Shown: one piece after another, positions 1 through 10,541 of the stretch | Numbering within the stretch: position 1 is the first letter of the stretch | Layout: every line of letters starts with the position of its first letter | Assembly (NCBI GenBank): GCA_011037195.1 | Contig: JAAEAF010014402.1 | Location: forward strand, 1-64,000 | Source of the DNA: Triatoma infestans | Lineage: Eukaryota > Arthropoda > Insecta > Hemiptera > Reduviidae | Length of the DNA stretch: 64,000 bases | Direction of reading: 5' to 3' | Made by a program: the position numbers and the translations under genes | The notes under the pieces: generated by a model | Told to the model about the DNA's origin: nothing | Database searches by the model: none | The model's input: the letters and a program-made list of their open reading frames with translations, nothing else

Positions 1-85
1 AAAAAACACAGACTTTGAGCCCCTCTCTAATGTAACTGAAAAGTTATAGTCCAGCAACAATAGGAATCTTAATAACAAACTTAAT

Positions 86-3000
86 ATGTTACAGAGTGAA
101 GAATTGACTGAAAGCATTCCAACGTTCAGTGAGGCGTTGGATGGAATACTTGGTGGAGGGATACGCTTAGATTCTCTTCTACATGTTTGCGGTCCTCCAG
201 GCTCTGGGAAAACACTGTTGTCGTGAGTAAATATTTATATAAAGTTGTCTTTAACTAGATCCGTATATTCAACATAATTATATTCTTGTATAGATGTTTA
301 AATTTTCAAGTGAGGAGGTGATTGTACTGGAAAGTTTAAAAATCTGTAAAAACCACCTCTATCTCATGTGCTACTATGCAACCTTTAAGGTAACACAATC
401 TAAAAGATAACCATCTTATCGGAAATTTTTTGTGAATCGGATATAAATGTGCGGAGTGAGGGCCTTAAAGTCTCAAAGTAAAACAGTAATGATGAATTTT
501 TCACATATATTGCTAAAGAGACGCAAATCTGACCTGAATTTACAGATTAGTGATATTATGTATAGTCAGAAATTACAATTTCTTAAATGCATATAATTTT
601 AATTGATAACATAACACGGAAAAAAAATAATCGTAAATTCCACTTATTAAACAATATATATATATATAAATAACATGTTATATATATATATATTATACAA
701 CTATATATATATATGTATTATACATACATATATAATGTGGCAGTTACGGCAACATATTTTTGTGTAATGACAAAATGAGAGTCCTTTCTGGGTCTTTCAA
801 CCTGGTGTTTTTAGAGTTTTACTTCTGATCGTTGAGTTGTCTTTTCCCCCAAAACTATCGTTAAAATAAGTGGAAGATTTCTGTAGGAACTTGAGTACGA
901 TTGCATAAATTGTTATTACATGGATAATGTTCCTTTACTTAACCCCCTCTTCTAATATTCGATTTAGTGTTCCATTTAGACCTTTTTTTTCATACATTTC
1001 TACGACATTTGATTGCAATATTTTCTAGGGCAGCAGCTCTAAATGCTCTTATACCATTTTTCTTTTCTATCCCTACGCTTATTTTCTTATCAAATGATTT
1101 TCTATAACGATGGGAACGGCTGACTGCCGCAGAAATGGCTATATCCTTAATGACATTACCTAATACACCATCAAAATTGGATAAAGGATACTCAACAGAT
1201 GCATAATCAGAACTGCAATATTTCGTCAGCTATCTTCAGTTTCTTTACCGTCATATTCGTCAGAAATTTCTTCATCATTCAATAGCTGTCAAATTCCAAG
1301 GAATCTTCGGGGTGGTTTATCTCGCTTCTTCTGTTCAGGCCAAAAAAAGAGTTTATATGAATGAACAAGTTATTAACCACTTCACTGTTGATAACCCAAG
1401 TCTTCATTACATATAAAAAAACATAAGCGTACAAAATATTTACGTAAAATACTAACTATACATTAAACTTATGTACTAATTAGTTCATGCAAAATCGCTC
1501 TGTTATAAGAAATCATCAGAAAATTTTCCCCTTCCTATCAGTCTAGAACTTATTATTCAGGCGAAGCACTGCAGGATGTTTTCCGGACAGAGCACAGGTT
1601 GGGAAAAATTGTATGTACAAGAAAATTGTCAATATGACATATTGTTACTGTTTAAGGGTTAAAGCAAATCCTTTGCGACTTAAAAGATCTATTGTGGTCT
1701 AGAACCCTAGTGATCTAGAGTTTTGCCTATCTCCAAGAAATTGCACATATGAAGTCCTGTCCGGAAAAAACTTTTTGCCAAATATTTCTGACATTACCAC
1801 GCTTCTTTATCCTGATGACTTGGTAATGTTTTCTAACATGCTAGAGAATGCTCAGAAAAAGTTAAATATTTTTAACACATATTGTCATGAAAATTTATTA
1901 CAAGTAACTATTGCTAAATCAAAGACGGTTATATTTGGGAAAAGTCCTGGTCGTTTAAAAAATGTAAATCTTTTTTACGGAAAAAATGGAATTGAAATAA
2001 CTAGTTCCCTCTGCTGTCTAGGCATCATTATGTCAAATTCAGAAGTTTTTCATTTAACGTGCCCAGAATATGATTGCTAAATCAGTTATAGCAATTAATT
2101 CTGTAACTAAAATTATTTACAGCTCCAAATCGTCATCCTGGAATCTCAGGTTAATATTGTTTGACAGCCTAATAAGATCCGTCTTACTATATTCCTGTGA
2201 AATATGGACACACAGGAATTTAGAAAACCTGAAATTTTAATTCAAATGAAATATTTAAAATCAGTATTCTTCTGTCCAAAGCAAACTCCAAATTATATGT
2301 TATTATATGTTGAATATGTGAATGGTCCGCAATGCTGGACCTGGTATTTTATCCGTTGTAGCATGCATATTCCTTTTGTTCCTTACCGGTTTCGGATTTT
2401 CATTCATCGTCACAGCAAATTCACAGCTGAAGTAAACTATCTACACGAACTTGGTGAATTTGTTCTGACGATGGATGAAAGTCCGAAACCGGTCAGGAAC
2501 AAAAGGATTTTGCAAGCTACGACGGATAAAATACCAGATCGAAATTATATAGTTAGGAAGGAACAGAAGTAATACCAATAATATTTTTGTAGACAAAATG
2601 GTTATTAACTGGTGGACAAGATTTTGCCCATGTGCGGCAATAGACTCCCACGCATATGTTTTAATAAACTAATTTCTCTTGATAATTCAAGTAATGCCAA
2701 TATAACAAAATTTAATTGGGTAAGTCAGTACGAGAGATTATTGTAGGTATAGGTTACGAATGGCTGGGAAATGAGCAGGATGTCAGTTTGATTATTGCCC
2801 ATAAGGGTAGCATGCTAAAGCAATACAAGAAGGCACTGTTGGAGGAGGGTGTCCCCCGTGTGGCCGGTTCCACTTATAATTATTTATATAAAAATATTTC
2901 TTTTGATAACTGTGTACAGCCGTACTTAAATTGCAACGTTCCATTTGAATGAAAAAGATTGATCAGTCAGTTAAGAGTATTCATACACATACTGAACTAC

Positions 3001-6000
3001 ATTCCGGTTAGACACCGTACTACAGTGTCCAGAGTCTAAGTCCGGTGAAACAGAGGCTCTCCAACATGTGTTTTTTGAGTGCTCATATTACACCATTCCA
3101 AGAGAGAGATACCGGAATAGAATAACTGACAGTAATATTACACTAATATTAAACCCCCAGAACGTTTATTATTTGAACAATCTATATTACTTTATTAAAT
3201 CTTTTATTAGACTCAGATTTATTTCTTACAATTTGGAGTAATTATATTTTTTGTTTAAACAATATTATAATATTTAAATTAAGTTTATGCACAGATTAAA
3301 GTGTAGTCTTTTTTAGTATTAGCCCCTCTTTTATTTTGTTTTTTGTTTTGTTTAGATTCAGTTTTCTTTACTTTTCATTGTCTTTCAGTTAACTTAAAAT
3401 ATGTACATACTTCTGTTTGTGACATTAGTTATGTTTTTTATTATATTTGTATTTGTATTATTATTATTATAATTATTATTAATAAAAACTCCCCGTTTAC
3501 TGGTGGACCGCACAACTAGCGAAGCTGCGCAAGGAGTGCATTAAATTGCGAAGAAGAGCTCAACGAGCAGGACGTCGGCCAGACGCGAATCTTCGCTCGG
3601 TTGAGTATAAAACAGCGAAGAGGGAGGCGAGCTAATGCAGGAGCAAGATGCGCTGCTGGGAGAAATTGAAATAGGATGTAGATGTAGACACGTGGGGACT
3701 GGGGTATAAGATAGTGTCCCGAAAATTCGGGGAATTTAAAACTCAATTAGTCATGGACGTGCCCACCATGGAAAATATCGTAGAGGCGCTCATTCCTTCC
3801 CACCCAGTTCGCAGTGATTGGGACTTCTGATGTAGGGGATTTTCATCTCTTCACCAACAGGGACCTTGAGAGAGTAGTATGCCCTCTAAAAAGTAAGAAA
3901 GGGCCCGGCCCCGACGCCATCTCTAATGAGATGCTTAAGGTGGTCGCATCGCAGAGTCCTGGTTCGATACTGAGAATGTATAACGCCTGCCTAAAAGCTG
4001 GGCTCTTCGGCGCGGCTGGTCCTCATTAGCAAGGGAAAGGGGGAACCGGAACTCCGTGGTCCTACCGGTCTCTATGCATGTTGGATACTGCGGGCATATT
4101 GTACGAGGAGCTCCTCAGGCAAAGACTGGTGTTGGTGGTGCAAGTTGCAGGAGACCTATCGCCGAGGCCGTATGGTTTCAGGTCTGGGCGGTCCATAGTA
4201 GGCGCGGCCCAAGAAGTCATTGAGGCAGTATGCAGAGCGGAGGATCATAATCATCACTCTCGTCGGGTGGTCCTTTTAGTCACGCTTGACGTAAAGAACG
4301 CCTTCAACTCAGTTAGTTGGGTAGATATGCTGCGAGTGCTGGAGGAAACGTTTTAGGTCCCGAAGTACCTTCTGTGGATGATAAGTGATTAGCTGCGAAA
4401 CCGAACGGTTATTTACCAGACCTCGAGGGGACCAAGAGCATCCCAGTTACGGCAGGTGCAGCGAGGGATCGATCCTGGGCCTGGACTTCCGGAATGTGGC
4501 GTATGACAGCCTGCTTAGACAGGAAATGCCAGAAGAGACAGTTTTGATCGTACGCAGACGACGTGGCTGAACTTGTCGTCGAGAAAGCCCAACTAAAGTT
4601 GAATAGGGTGATGCGTATCGTCAATAGATGAATGACGGGCAAGGCCTGTCATTAGCATGTCCAAAATAGAGACCGTGTCCTGACAAAAAAGAGAATCCCC
4701 TCGAGCATATCATGGCATGCGGAGAAGAGGTTGTGCCCTCGAAGAGTACTGCCAAATATCTGGGTTTGAAGATTGATGGTAAGCTGAGCTTCAGTAAGCA
4801 AATTGAGAGCGCAGCGGATAAGGCCGCGAAGAATGTTGCGTCCCTCAGTAGGCTAATGGCGAACGTTGGTGGCCCCCGAGGCAGTGTTGATGAATGTGGC
4901 ACACTCGATACTCTTTTACGGAGCTGAGGTGTGGGCGGACGCTCTTAACAAGGATGCTTATAGCAAAAGAAATCTCGAGTGCAGCGGCTTGGTGCGCAGA
5001 GGATTGCCTCAGAATACCGCACGGTGTCTGAGCCAGCGGTTCTTTTAATTGCCGTAGTGATCCCGATTGCACTCCTTGCAAGGGAACGCAAGATACTCCA
5101 CGAAAGGAAGGCAGAGGGTAGAAGGAGGCTCTCTTCAGGGAGGAGAGGAATCGGACTTTCCGGAGGTAGCAGGCTTCCTGGGAAGATCTGCGGGGCCGAT
5201 GGACCGCTAGGTTGATTAGGGAGGTGAAGCTGGATGAAGAGGCCATGGGGAAGTGGACTTTTACGTCACACAACTCCTGAGCGGGCATGGATATTTCAGG
5301 GCGTACCTGAAAAAGGTAGGGAAGTAGAGGATGAGGAATGCCTTTACTGCCCCGGCACGTTTTTTGTCCTACACGTTTTCTTTCCTGCGGTCGGCGGGAA
5401 CAACTGAGAAGTGACCTCGAGGCGGTGATTGGGCGACAGACCCCAGACACTCTGGTTGAGGCGATGCTGGCCAGTGAGACCGTAGTAAGGTACGCCAGAG
5501 ACATTCTTCAGCGGAAGAAGCAGGACCTGGACGAGTGCAAAGTGAGGTAATACTGTGGGAAAACCCAATGGGTAAGGACAGAGGCCTAGTTTTGAAGTAA
5601 TGCTGGTCTCCGGTAAATCCAGACTAGGCCTAGCAGCAGGAGGGTGTTTTAGCCGGTAGTCCAATTTGGGAGTCCCGCACCAGCATCTCTGTGTGCGTAA
5701 ATCGCATTTCATCCCTCAAAAAAAAAAAAAAAATATTATTGTAAACTAACTCTACAGTAATTTTACTTTTGTAAATAAACAATACAAAAAAAAAAAGTAA
5801 TTATTTCTAATGGATTATTAGATTTATCTTTACATAAGACTTAAGAGTAACAATGACTACGATCTTCCATAACTCTTGCCGACATCATCCACTGATGGCG
5901 AGAATTCTTGTCGAATCTTTACCCTCCTGGACTGCTCTCCACCAGTTCCAGATCCGTCTTGTCTGGTTATGTTGAGGTTTCGAGTGAAGTTACTTTTATT

Positions 6001-7775
6001 AGATTGGGTCGCTAGTCCAATGCTCTTCCCCAACGTAAATTGCCATTTGATTGATTTTTATTTCAAAGTTCCCAACCCATAGAAGGGCTGCTTCTAAAAA
6101 AGTTGCAAGTTCATTAGTTTCAGTAAAGAATTTAACTTCTGCCAACTATTACCACTAAGATCCTTAACATCTTCAACTTCCAATTTTCTGTTCGCTTGTA
6201 CTAAACTTTTAACTGTTTCAGAGTCTCTAATTTAAGATGTATAATCTACTACCGATACATCACATTCTCATAAGTCTATTTTCCAGATTACCATCGGCCA
6301 GCCCATTTTTTCTCTGTTGCCTGGCATCGAAAGGTATAGAGTAACTAGGGGGCGAACAGTGGGTTGGATGCAAGTGGCATTAAAATTCTGTTTTCCCCTA
6401 TTGGACTTCGATATCCTCATTATTATGTACTTCTTGCTTGTATGTTTGCTACTTGCATAAGAGCTAAGCATTAAAGATATTCGTCATTGACGACTCAGCG
6501 TGTTGAGGAGACTTTAGGAAGTGGTCGATACGTTGGACCAGGGAATTATGTCGACTAGGTTTTTGTTTACGGGCGGGAGATAACAGTTTCTTTTACTGAT
6601 TTGTAATGCCAAGTTATTTAGTTTTTGCTTAAACTTCTAGAAATTACTAATAGGTTTTAACTTACTGAACATATATGTATATTCTACTTTTTTTTGTGAA
6701 ATTTAGACAATATATTTTATAGTCTTCCAATTTTTATAATCTACGAAACTTTACAAATTTCATAGTTTGAATTTTTTTCGTAGCTTACAGTTATGTATAG
6801 CTGTTCAAGTACCAGAATGTCTTGGTGGCTTAGAAGCTCAAGCAGTATTCATAGATACAGATTTTGGGTTTTCTATCTCCAGATTGAAAGGTAATGCTAC
6901 TGAAGGGATTATTTTATTGATATATTTTATAAACCATTATTTCATATGGTTTCATTTGTTTATATAGAAATCGCTGAAGGAGCTTATAATCATTGCATTA
7001 AAGTTGCGAAATATCATAATCTTATTGAAAATATAAGTAACTTTTCTGTTGACTTGATGTTAGAAAATATCCATTACTTTCCAGTAAGAAATCACTTCCA
7101 ACTACTAGTGGCTATGAAAACATTAAAAAATTTCATCACTAAAAATTCAAAGGTTGCTGTAGTTTTTGTTTTGACTAATTATTTTATGTCAGTTAATACA
7201 TTTTGTCTCAAGTCACTATTATTTTTTTCAGATAAAGGTAATAATTATAGACAGTTTAACCTTTCCTTTTCTAAGCTTCACAAATACTTTAGATAGAACC
7301 AGAATTATACACTTGGTATTAAATCAATTGCACGAACTAGCCGAAATGTTCACTCTTGCTGCAAGTATCTATACTTTAGCCAATACTGTTTTTAAATATT
7401 AAAGTAATTTTATCTCAAATATTTTCACAATTACAAACAAATTTTTCTCTTAAAGGTTATCGTTACCAATCATTTAACGACGAAAATTAGTAAATGTAGT
7501 AAATATTTAGCACCTTCATTGGGAGAAAGTATATCCCATCGAATTCCGCAAACTTTACTCCTTGGTAGTTACAATAATATGTTTTCAGCTGTTTTAACCA
7601 AAAGTCCATACCTTGCAGAAACTATTGCACATTTCAATGTAAGTTTAATTTTAATAAATGACTCTTCCTATTACTATCTGTACTGAAATCGTATCATGCA
7701 TTTCAATTTTAATTAATACTATTTCTTTTCTTTAAATTATAGATCACGAAAGATGGTTTGCGAGACATAAAATAG
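86..7775 (+). CDS. RAD51C: RAD51C-like RecA-family recombinase paralog, six visible exons
   Basis: Spliced by eye as 86-222, 6784-6890, 6968-7152, 7232-7360, 7456-7638 and 7743-7775, in one continuous frame of 257 codons from the first Met. The RAD51C family acts in nuclear homologous recombination as an ATPase in RAD51-paralog complexes. Walker A (GPPGSGKT) is at residues 36-43, a conserved VPECLGGLEAQAVFIDTD stretch follows in exon 2, and the Walker B strand (KVIIID) is at about 145-150. Exon 5 carries the TNHLTTK and APSLGES blocks, and the end (KDGLRDIK) matches the usual C-terminal end of the ATPase core. Vertebrate RAD51C is longer, with an N-terminal domain. A good acceptor (TTATAG) ends at 49 and the frame is open from 50, so upstream exons probably lie outside the window. 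The fourth intron (7361-7455) starts with GCAAGT rather than GT. AATAAA at 7899 may be the poly(A) signal. Confidence 0.82.
656..735. repeat. (AT)n simple-sequence tract
   Basis: Interrupted runs of TA dinucleotides inside intron 1, with three ATATAT blocks separated by short AT-rich spacers. This is a microsatellite with no visible function. Confidence 0.85.
990..1211 (-). pseudogene. Unidentified coding-like remnant, 73 codons
   Basis: An open frame on the minus strand ends in TGA at 992-990. Its composition is protein-like, with the segments FDGVLGNVIKDIAISAAV and SRSHRYRKSFDKK. Upstream of 1211 a stop interrupts a second acidic stretch (LNDEEISDEYDGKETEDS), which suggests decay. I do not recognise the family. 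It lies antisense within RAD51C intron 1 among retroelements, so a transposon or retrocopy fragment is the likeliest source. Confidence 0.3.
1755..3485 (+). mobile_element. Non-LTR retrotransposon fragment with (ATT)n tail, copy 1
   Basis: The 3' part of a reverse-transcriptase ORF is split over several frames. At 1775-2080 the frame reads LLYPDDLVMF, a degraded YxDD motif, followed by the KSKTVIFGKS block typical of the RT palm and thumb. At 2100-2300 comes the segment with LLYSCEIWT and KQTPNYMLLYVE. Then 2600-2950 has INWWTRFCP and YEWLGNEQDVSL, and 3040-3240 has HVFFECSYYTIPRERYRNR, the terminal zinc-knuckle region. It ends in a (TTA)n tail at about 3457-3482. A palindromic repeat (2321-2536) interrupts it. 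It is 5'-truncated and dead. Two more copies of the same kind lie at 28.1-29.7 kb and 42.5-43.6 kb. The clade (Jockey/CR1/I group) is not resolved. Confidence 0.72.
2321..2536 (+). mobile_element. Palindromic element A with hammerhead-like motif
   Basis: Arms at about 2341-2428 and 2450-2536 are imperfect reverse complements and form one long hairpin. It resembles the two 285-bp elements at 27.6 and 40.8 kb: GGTCCGCAATGCTGGA here against GGTTCCGCACAGCTGGA there, then TCCGTTGTAGC, and the arm core with CCGAAACCGGTC. The plus arm has CTGACGA at 2465-2471, GAAA at 2485-2488 and GTC at 2492-2494. It interrupts the RT remnant around it, so it arrived later. I found no clear target duplication. Confidence 0.6.
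3488..5733 (+). mobile_element. R1-clade non-LTR retrotransposon, 5'-truncated and frameshifted
   Basis: It starts in the linker between endonuclease and RT (VYWWTAQLAKLRKEC). The RT follows in several frames: KKGPGPDAISNEMLK at about 3895-3945, RPYGFRSGRSIVGAAQEVIE near 4165-4230, LDVKNAFNSVSW near 4286-4320 and YADDVAELVV near 4555. SRLMANVGGPRGSVDE follows at about 4845. The 3' part is degraded and ends in poly(A) at 5718-5733. At least five frame breaks make it non-functional. It is more GC-rich than the surrounding intron. A reversed relative lies at 16.7-18.1 kb. Confidence 0.78.
5734..6783. other. Last part of RAD51C intron 1
   Basis: AT-rich intron sequence with no recognised gene. 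A slightly more GC-balanced block at about 5860-6480 holds only short shadow reading frames. The acceptor TTTTTTTCGTAG ends at 6783. Confidence 0.5.
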
Positions 7776-9255
7776 AATGGATAAACGAATTAAAAACATT
7801 TTTCATAACTTTCAAGTACAATCAGAATTTCTTACTTGTTTAAGGCAAACTTGTTTAGAAGTTTGGTAATGTTAATAATTTTGTAAATTTATTAAATTAA
7901 TAAATAGTTTTAATTAAATTAATAAATTGTTTTAGTTAATAAAATTTTATAAGATTTCTCCTAACTCTTTGTTATTTTTATCTTTTTTTTCACGACTTGC
8001 ATTTCACCTGTTCGTTATTTGGGTACATTGCAATATTAATTTGTTGCATTCAAAAATAGAAAAAAGTAACCGAACCTTATTGTTTTTTATTCATTTAAAG
8101 CCTAATAGAATACAATAGCAAATAATTTATAATTAATTATAAATAGCTTTAAATAAGGTCTCCCTCGGATCAGCAAGATATGTACATATGTCAACTGTGT
8201 AACGAATTAACTCAGAATTTTTGTTGTTTTTTAAGTGGCCTTAATAACTTTTAAATATTTGTATTTTAAAGATTTGGAATAGAAGAAGACAAAACCCAGA
8301 TATATATATATATATGTATAAACAGTTTTTTTTTCAATCGATTGAAATTTTAACGTTAAGAAGCTTTGAAGAAAACTTAATGCGAATACTAAGAACGCAT
8401 AGGAATCTGTTATACATTGCTCATAACTTTTAATTGTATTAATAAAATTATATCAAAAGATATAATTGACCCAAAAGATGTTCCCCTTAGAATAAATCTA
8501 ATTACAGGGAATGATTCTATCATTATATCAATTAAATTGTAATTTGTTTGAAGCAAATTTTATTTGTGTAACAGACCATTATTATTATTATGATTTAACT
8601 TTTTTAATTTCCCTGCTGTTGTTAATTGAAAGAGAATTCTTTTCAAAAATGACTAAAATAATCAAATTTTTCAAATTCGTCAAAATACTAAGTTCTACTA
8701 ACAAAAACTATAATAGTTCTAAGATTTATTTCTAAAATATGCAAAAATGAAGCAATTGTAGTATAACATTTATTTTGTTAAAGTAATGACAATTTTTATT
8801 TTTACAGTTTCTTGCCAATTTATTTTATATAAAATCATTATTCAGTGAAATTATTTTTTTTCCCAATATATATTTTGATAATGTTATTAATGCTGCTCAC
8901 AATTAAATCTTAGTACTATTTGTTATCCAAAAAACTCATTTAAAAAAATAAAATTAATTAAATCTACAATATATACAACTTTTCTTATAACAAGCAATTT
9001 TAAATTTCAGTCCCGAGGATACATAATTTCGAATAATCTTAATATAAGCTATCACTAAAATATATTTACTATTTGATTTCCAATCTATGAAAAAATAGTG
9101 AATATTAGCCATGTATAGTAGAAATGAATGACCTAAAGCTAAAGAGATCACAGAAAGTACCATGTAATTTTTTTTAACAGACCTCTTTTTAAAATAATTG
9201 TTTAATTTCTCAATTCTGCTATTTTCTTCTTTTTTTTTTTTTTGCCTCTCCCTAG
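7776..9255. other. Intergenic AT-rich DNA after RAD51C
   Basis: Very AT-rich sequence with a short (TA)n run near 8300-8325 and no supported coding region. A long polypyrimidine tract at 9230-9255 leads into the candidate exon below. Confidence 0.5.
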
Positions 9256-9340
9256 TAACCCGGAAAAGGAAATCTGATGTTGAAAACGACGCATTAGCGT
9301 CAAGTAAAACTTCCAAATTAACAGCAGTCTTAGAATTAAG
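9256..9340 (+). other. Candidate orphan exon, 85 bp
   Basis: A long T-rich tract ending in CCTCTCCCTAG precedes this segment and a GTAGGT donor follows it. One frame is open throughout and starts TRKRKSDVEND, a basic then acidic peptide resembling a nuclear localisation signal. Mammalian RAD51C also ends in a TRKR-type basic signal, but the RAD51C frame upstream already stops at 7775, so linkage is only a guess. It may belong to an unseen gene or be chance. Confidence 0.3.
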
Positions 9341-9699
9341 GTAGGTTAGTGGCCGGTAGTCTGTCAGGTAAAATGATTTTTCGTTTTGTTAATTGCTAAG
9401 TAAATGTATCCCACATTTCTTATTAAGGAGCTATTATATTAGTCTTTTGAAATTAAAATTGACTTCCCTGCTTTATATAATAATTCTGTAGCCGGCTTTG
9501 TTTTCAATTTACTTTACAAATAGTTTACAAATAATTGTTTAATAGTTATTTTATAACACGAAATTTCTTCATAACTCCAATTGCAAAATTGCGCTTCATT
9601 CTCCTCTTAATAAAAAGTAGCCCAGTTTGGTAATCCGTGACGCAACTTCTTCTGTTTTATTGTAATCTTTATTTCTAAACATCTTTAGCCTAAATCATT

Positions 9700-10515
9700 C
9701 CCCTCTTGCAGGCCCGCTCGGTTACAGTTTGGTCTCGTGTGTGGGGTCCGCAACTTTCAAGCGTACGAGCAATAAACAAACAAGACTGAAGATAACGCGG
9801 AGCTGGAATTTCTGAGAACAAGTAGAGATACAAACTGTGGCCAATCGGAAGATGTCCAGAATGAACAAGAACTACAAGACCTGCTAAATCAAACAAGAAT
9901 TAAGGAGTAGGAGATACGGATTAGCCTTGCGCATCCCGAAGGAGCCTATCTGTTCTAAAACATGTTATAGAAGGTGATATATTATGGAAGACTTCCTTAG
10001 ACGTTAGATTAGTAGCAGAAGAGCTACTACCAGGCTTGCATGTGTTCCCTACAAAACTTTCACATCAGAGCCCTCATCCAAGCAAGGCGCGAATGAAATA
10101 ACCAGAATATTTACCGATCGCTTGTTGACTTAGATCAGAAGACGCTGGCCCCAGTAGCCAACGCCAAGGAGCCACAATGGAGAGTTAGAGAACTCATAAA
10201 GAGGGTAACTGTTGCCATTATAGCTGACCTAAGCCAGGCGATGCTTACTATCAAGATGGCCTAAGCTTTAGAATAATATCCAGAACGGAGACCGATACTA
10301 CTGCTGCAGGAACAATCAAGGGAGATATAGGTAAATGGAAGTGGCCAGGAGAGATCATGTGGTCATCTGTCGCGAGCCTGTTACCAGTATGGACCACATC
10401 TGACTAAGTCCTGCCCGTCTAGGAGAGTAAAAGCCACTATCAATCAACTTGATTTGATTTGATAATCAAATCGAGACCGATTTACCCTTTTACATCAAAT
10501 TAGCCAGTTGGATCG
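9700..10515 (+). mobile_element. Degraded retroelement fragment, possibly a gag/ORF1 region
   Basis: A moderately GC-rich block in AT-rich DNA, with short open segments in shifting frames such as LVAEELLPGLHVFPTKL and LIKRVTVAIIADLSQ. Near 10360-10425 a segment with CYQYGPHLTKSC weakly resembles a zinc knuckle. No RT is visible. The block ends close to an (AAT)n tract. It is probably the 5' part of a non-LTR element, but the family is not recognised. Confidence 0.3.
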
Positions 10516-10519
10516 AATC

Positions 10520-10541
10520 ATAATAATAATAATAATAATAA
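10520..10541. repeat. (AAT)n microsatellite
   Basis: Seven AAT units in a row at the junction between two GC-richer blocks. Similar triplet tails end the non-LTR copies in this window, so it may mark an element end. Confidence 0.8.

Larger units (their letters stand above)
223..1540. other. First part of RAD51C intron 1
   Basis: The donor GTGAGT follows exon 1 directly. The stretch is AT-rich and includes an (AT)n tract and one short coding-like remnant on the minus strand, annotated separately. I see no other gene in it. Confidence 0.6.

Noticed and set aside
2204..2572. 122-codon ORF as a single protein
   Set aside because: Its second half is translation through a palindromic repeat inserted in an RT remnant.
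8954..9316. 120-codon minus-strand ORF
   Set aside because: Lysine- and isoleucine-rich from AT bias and poly(T) tracts. The plus strand there has a better exon-like signal.
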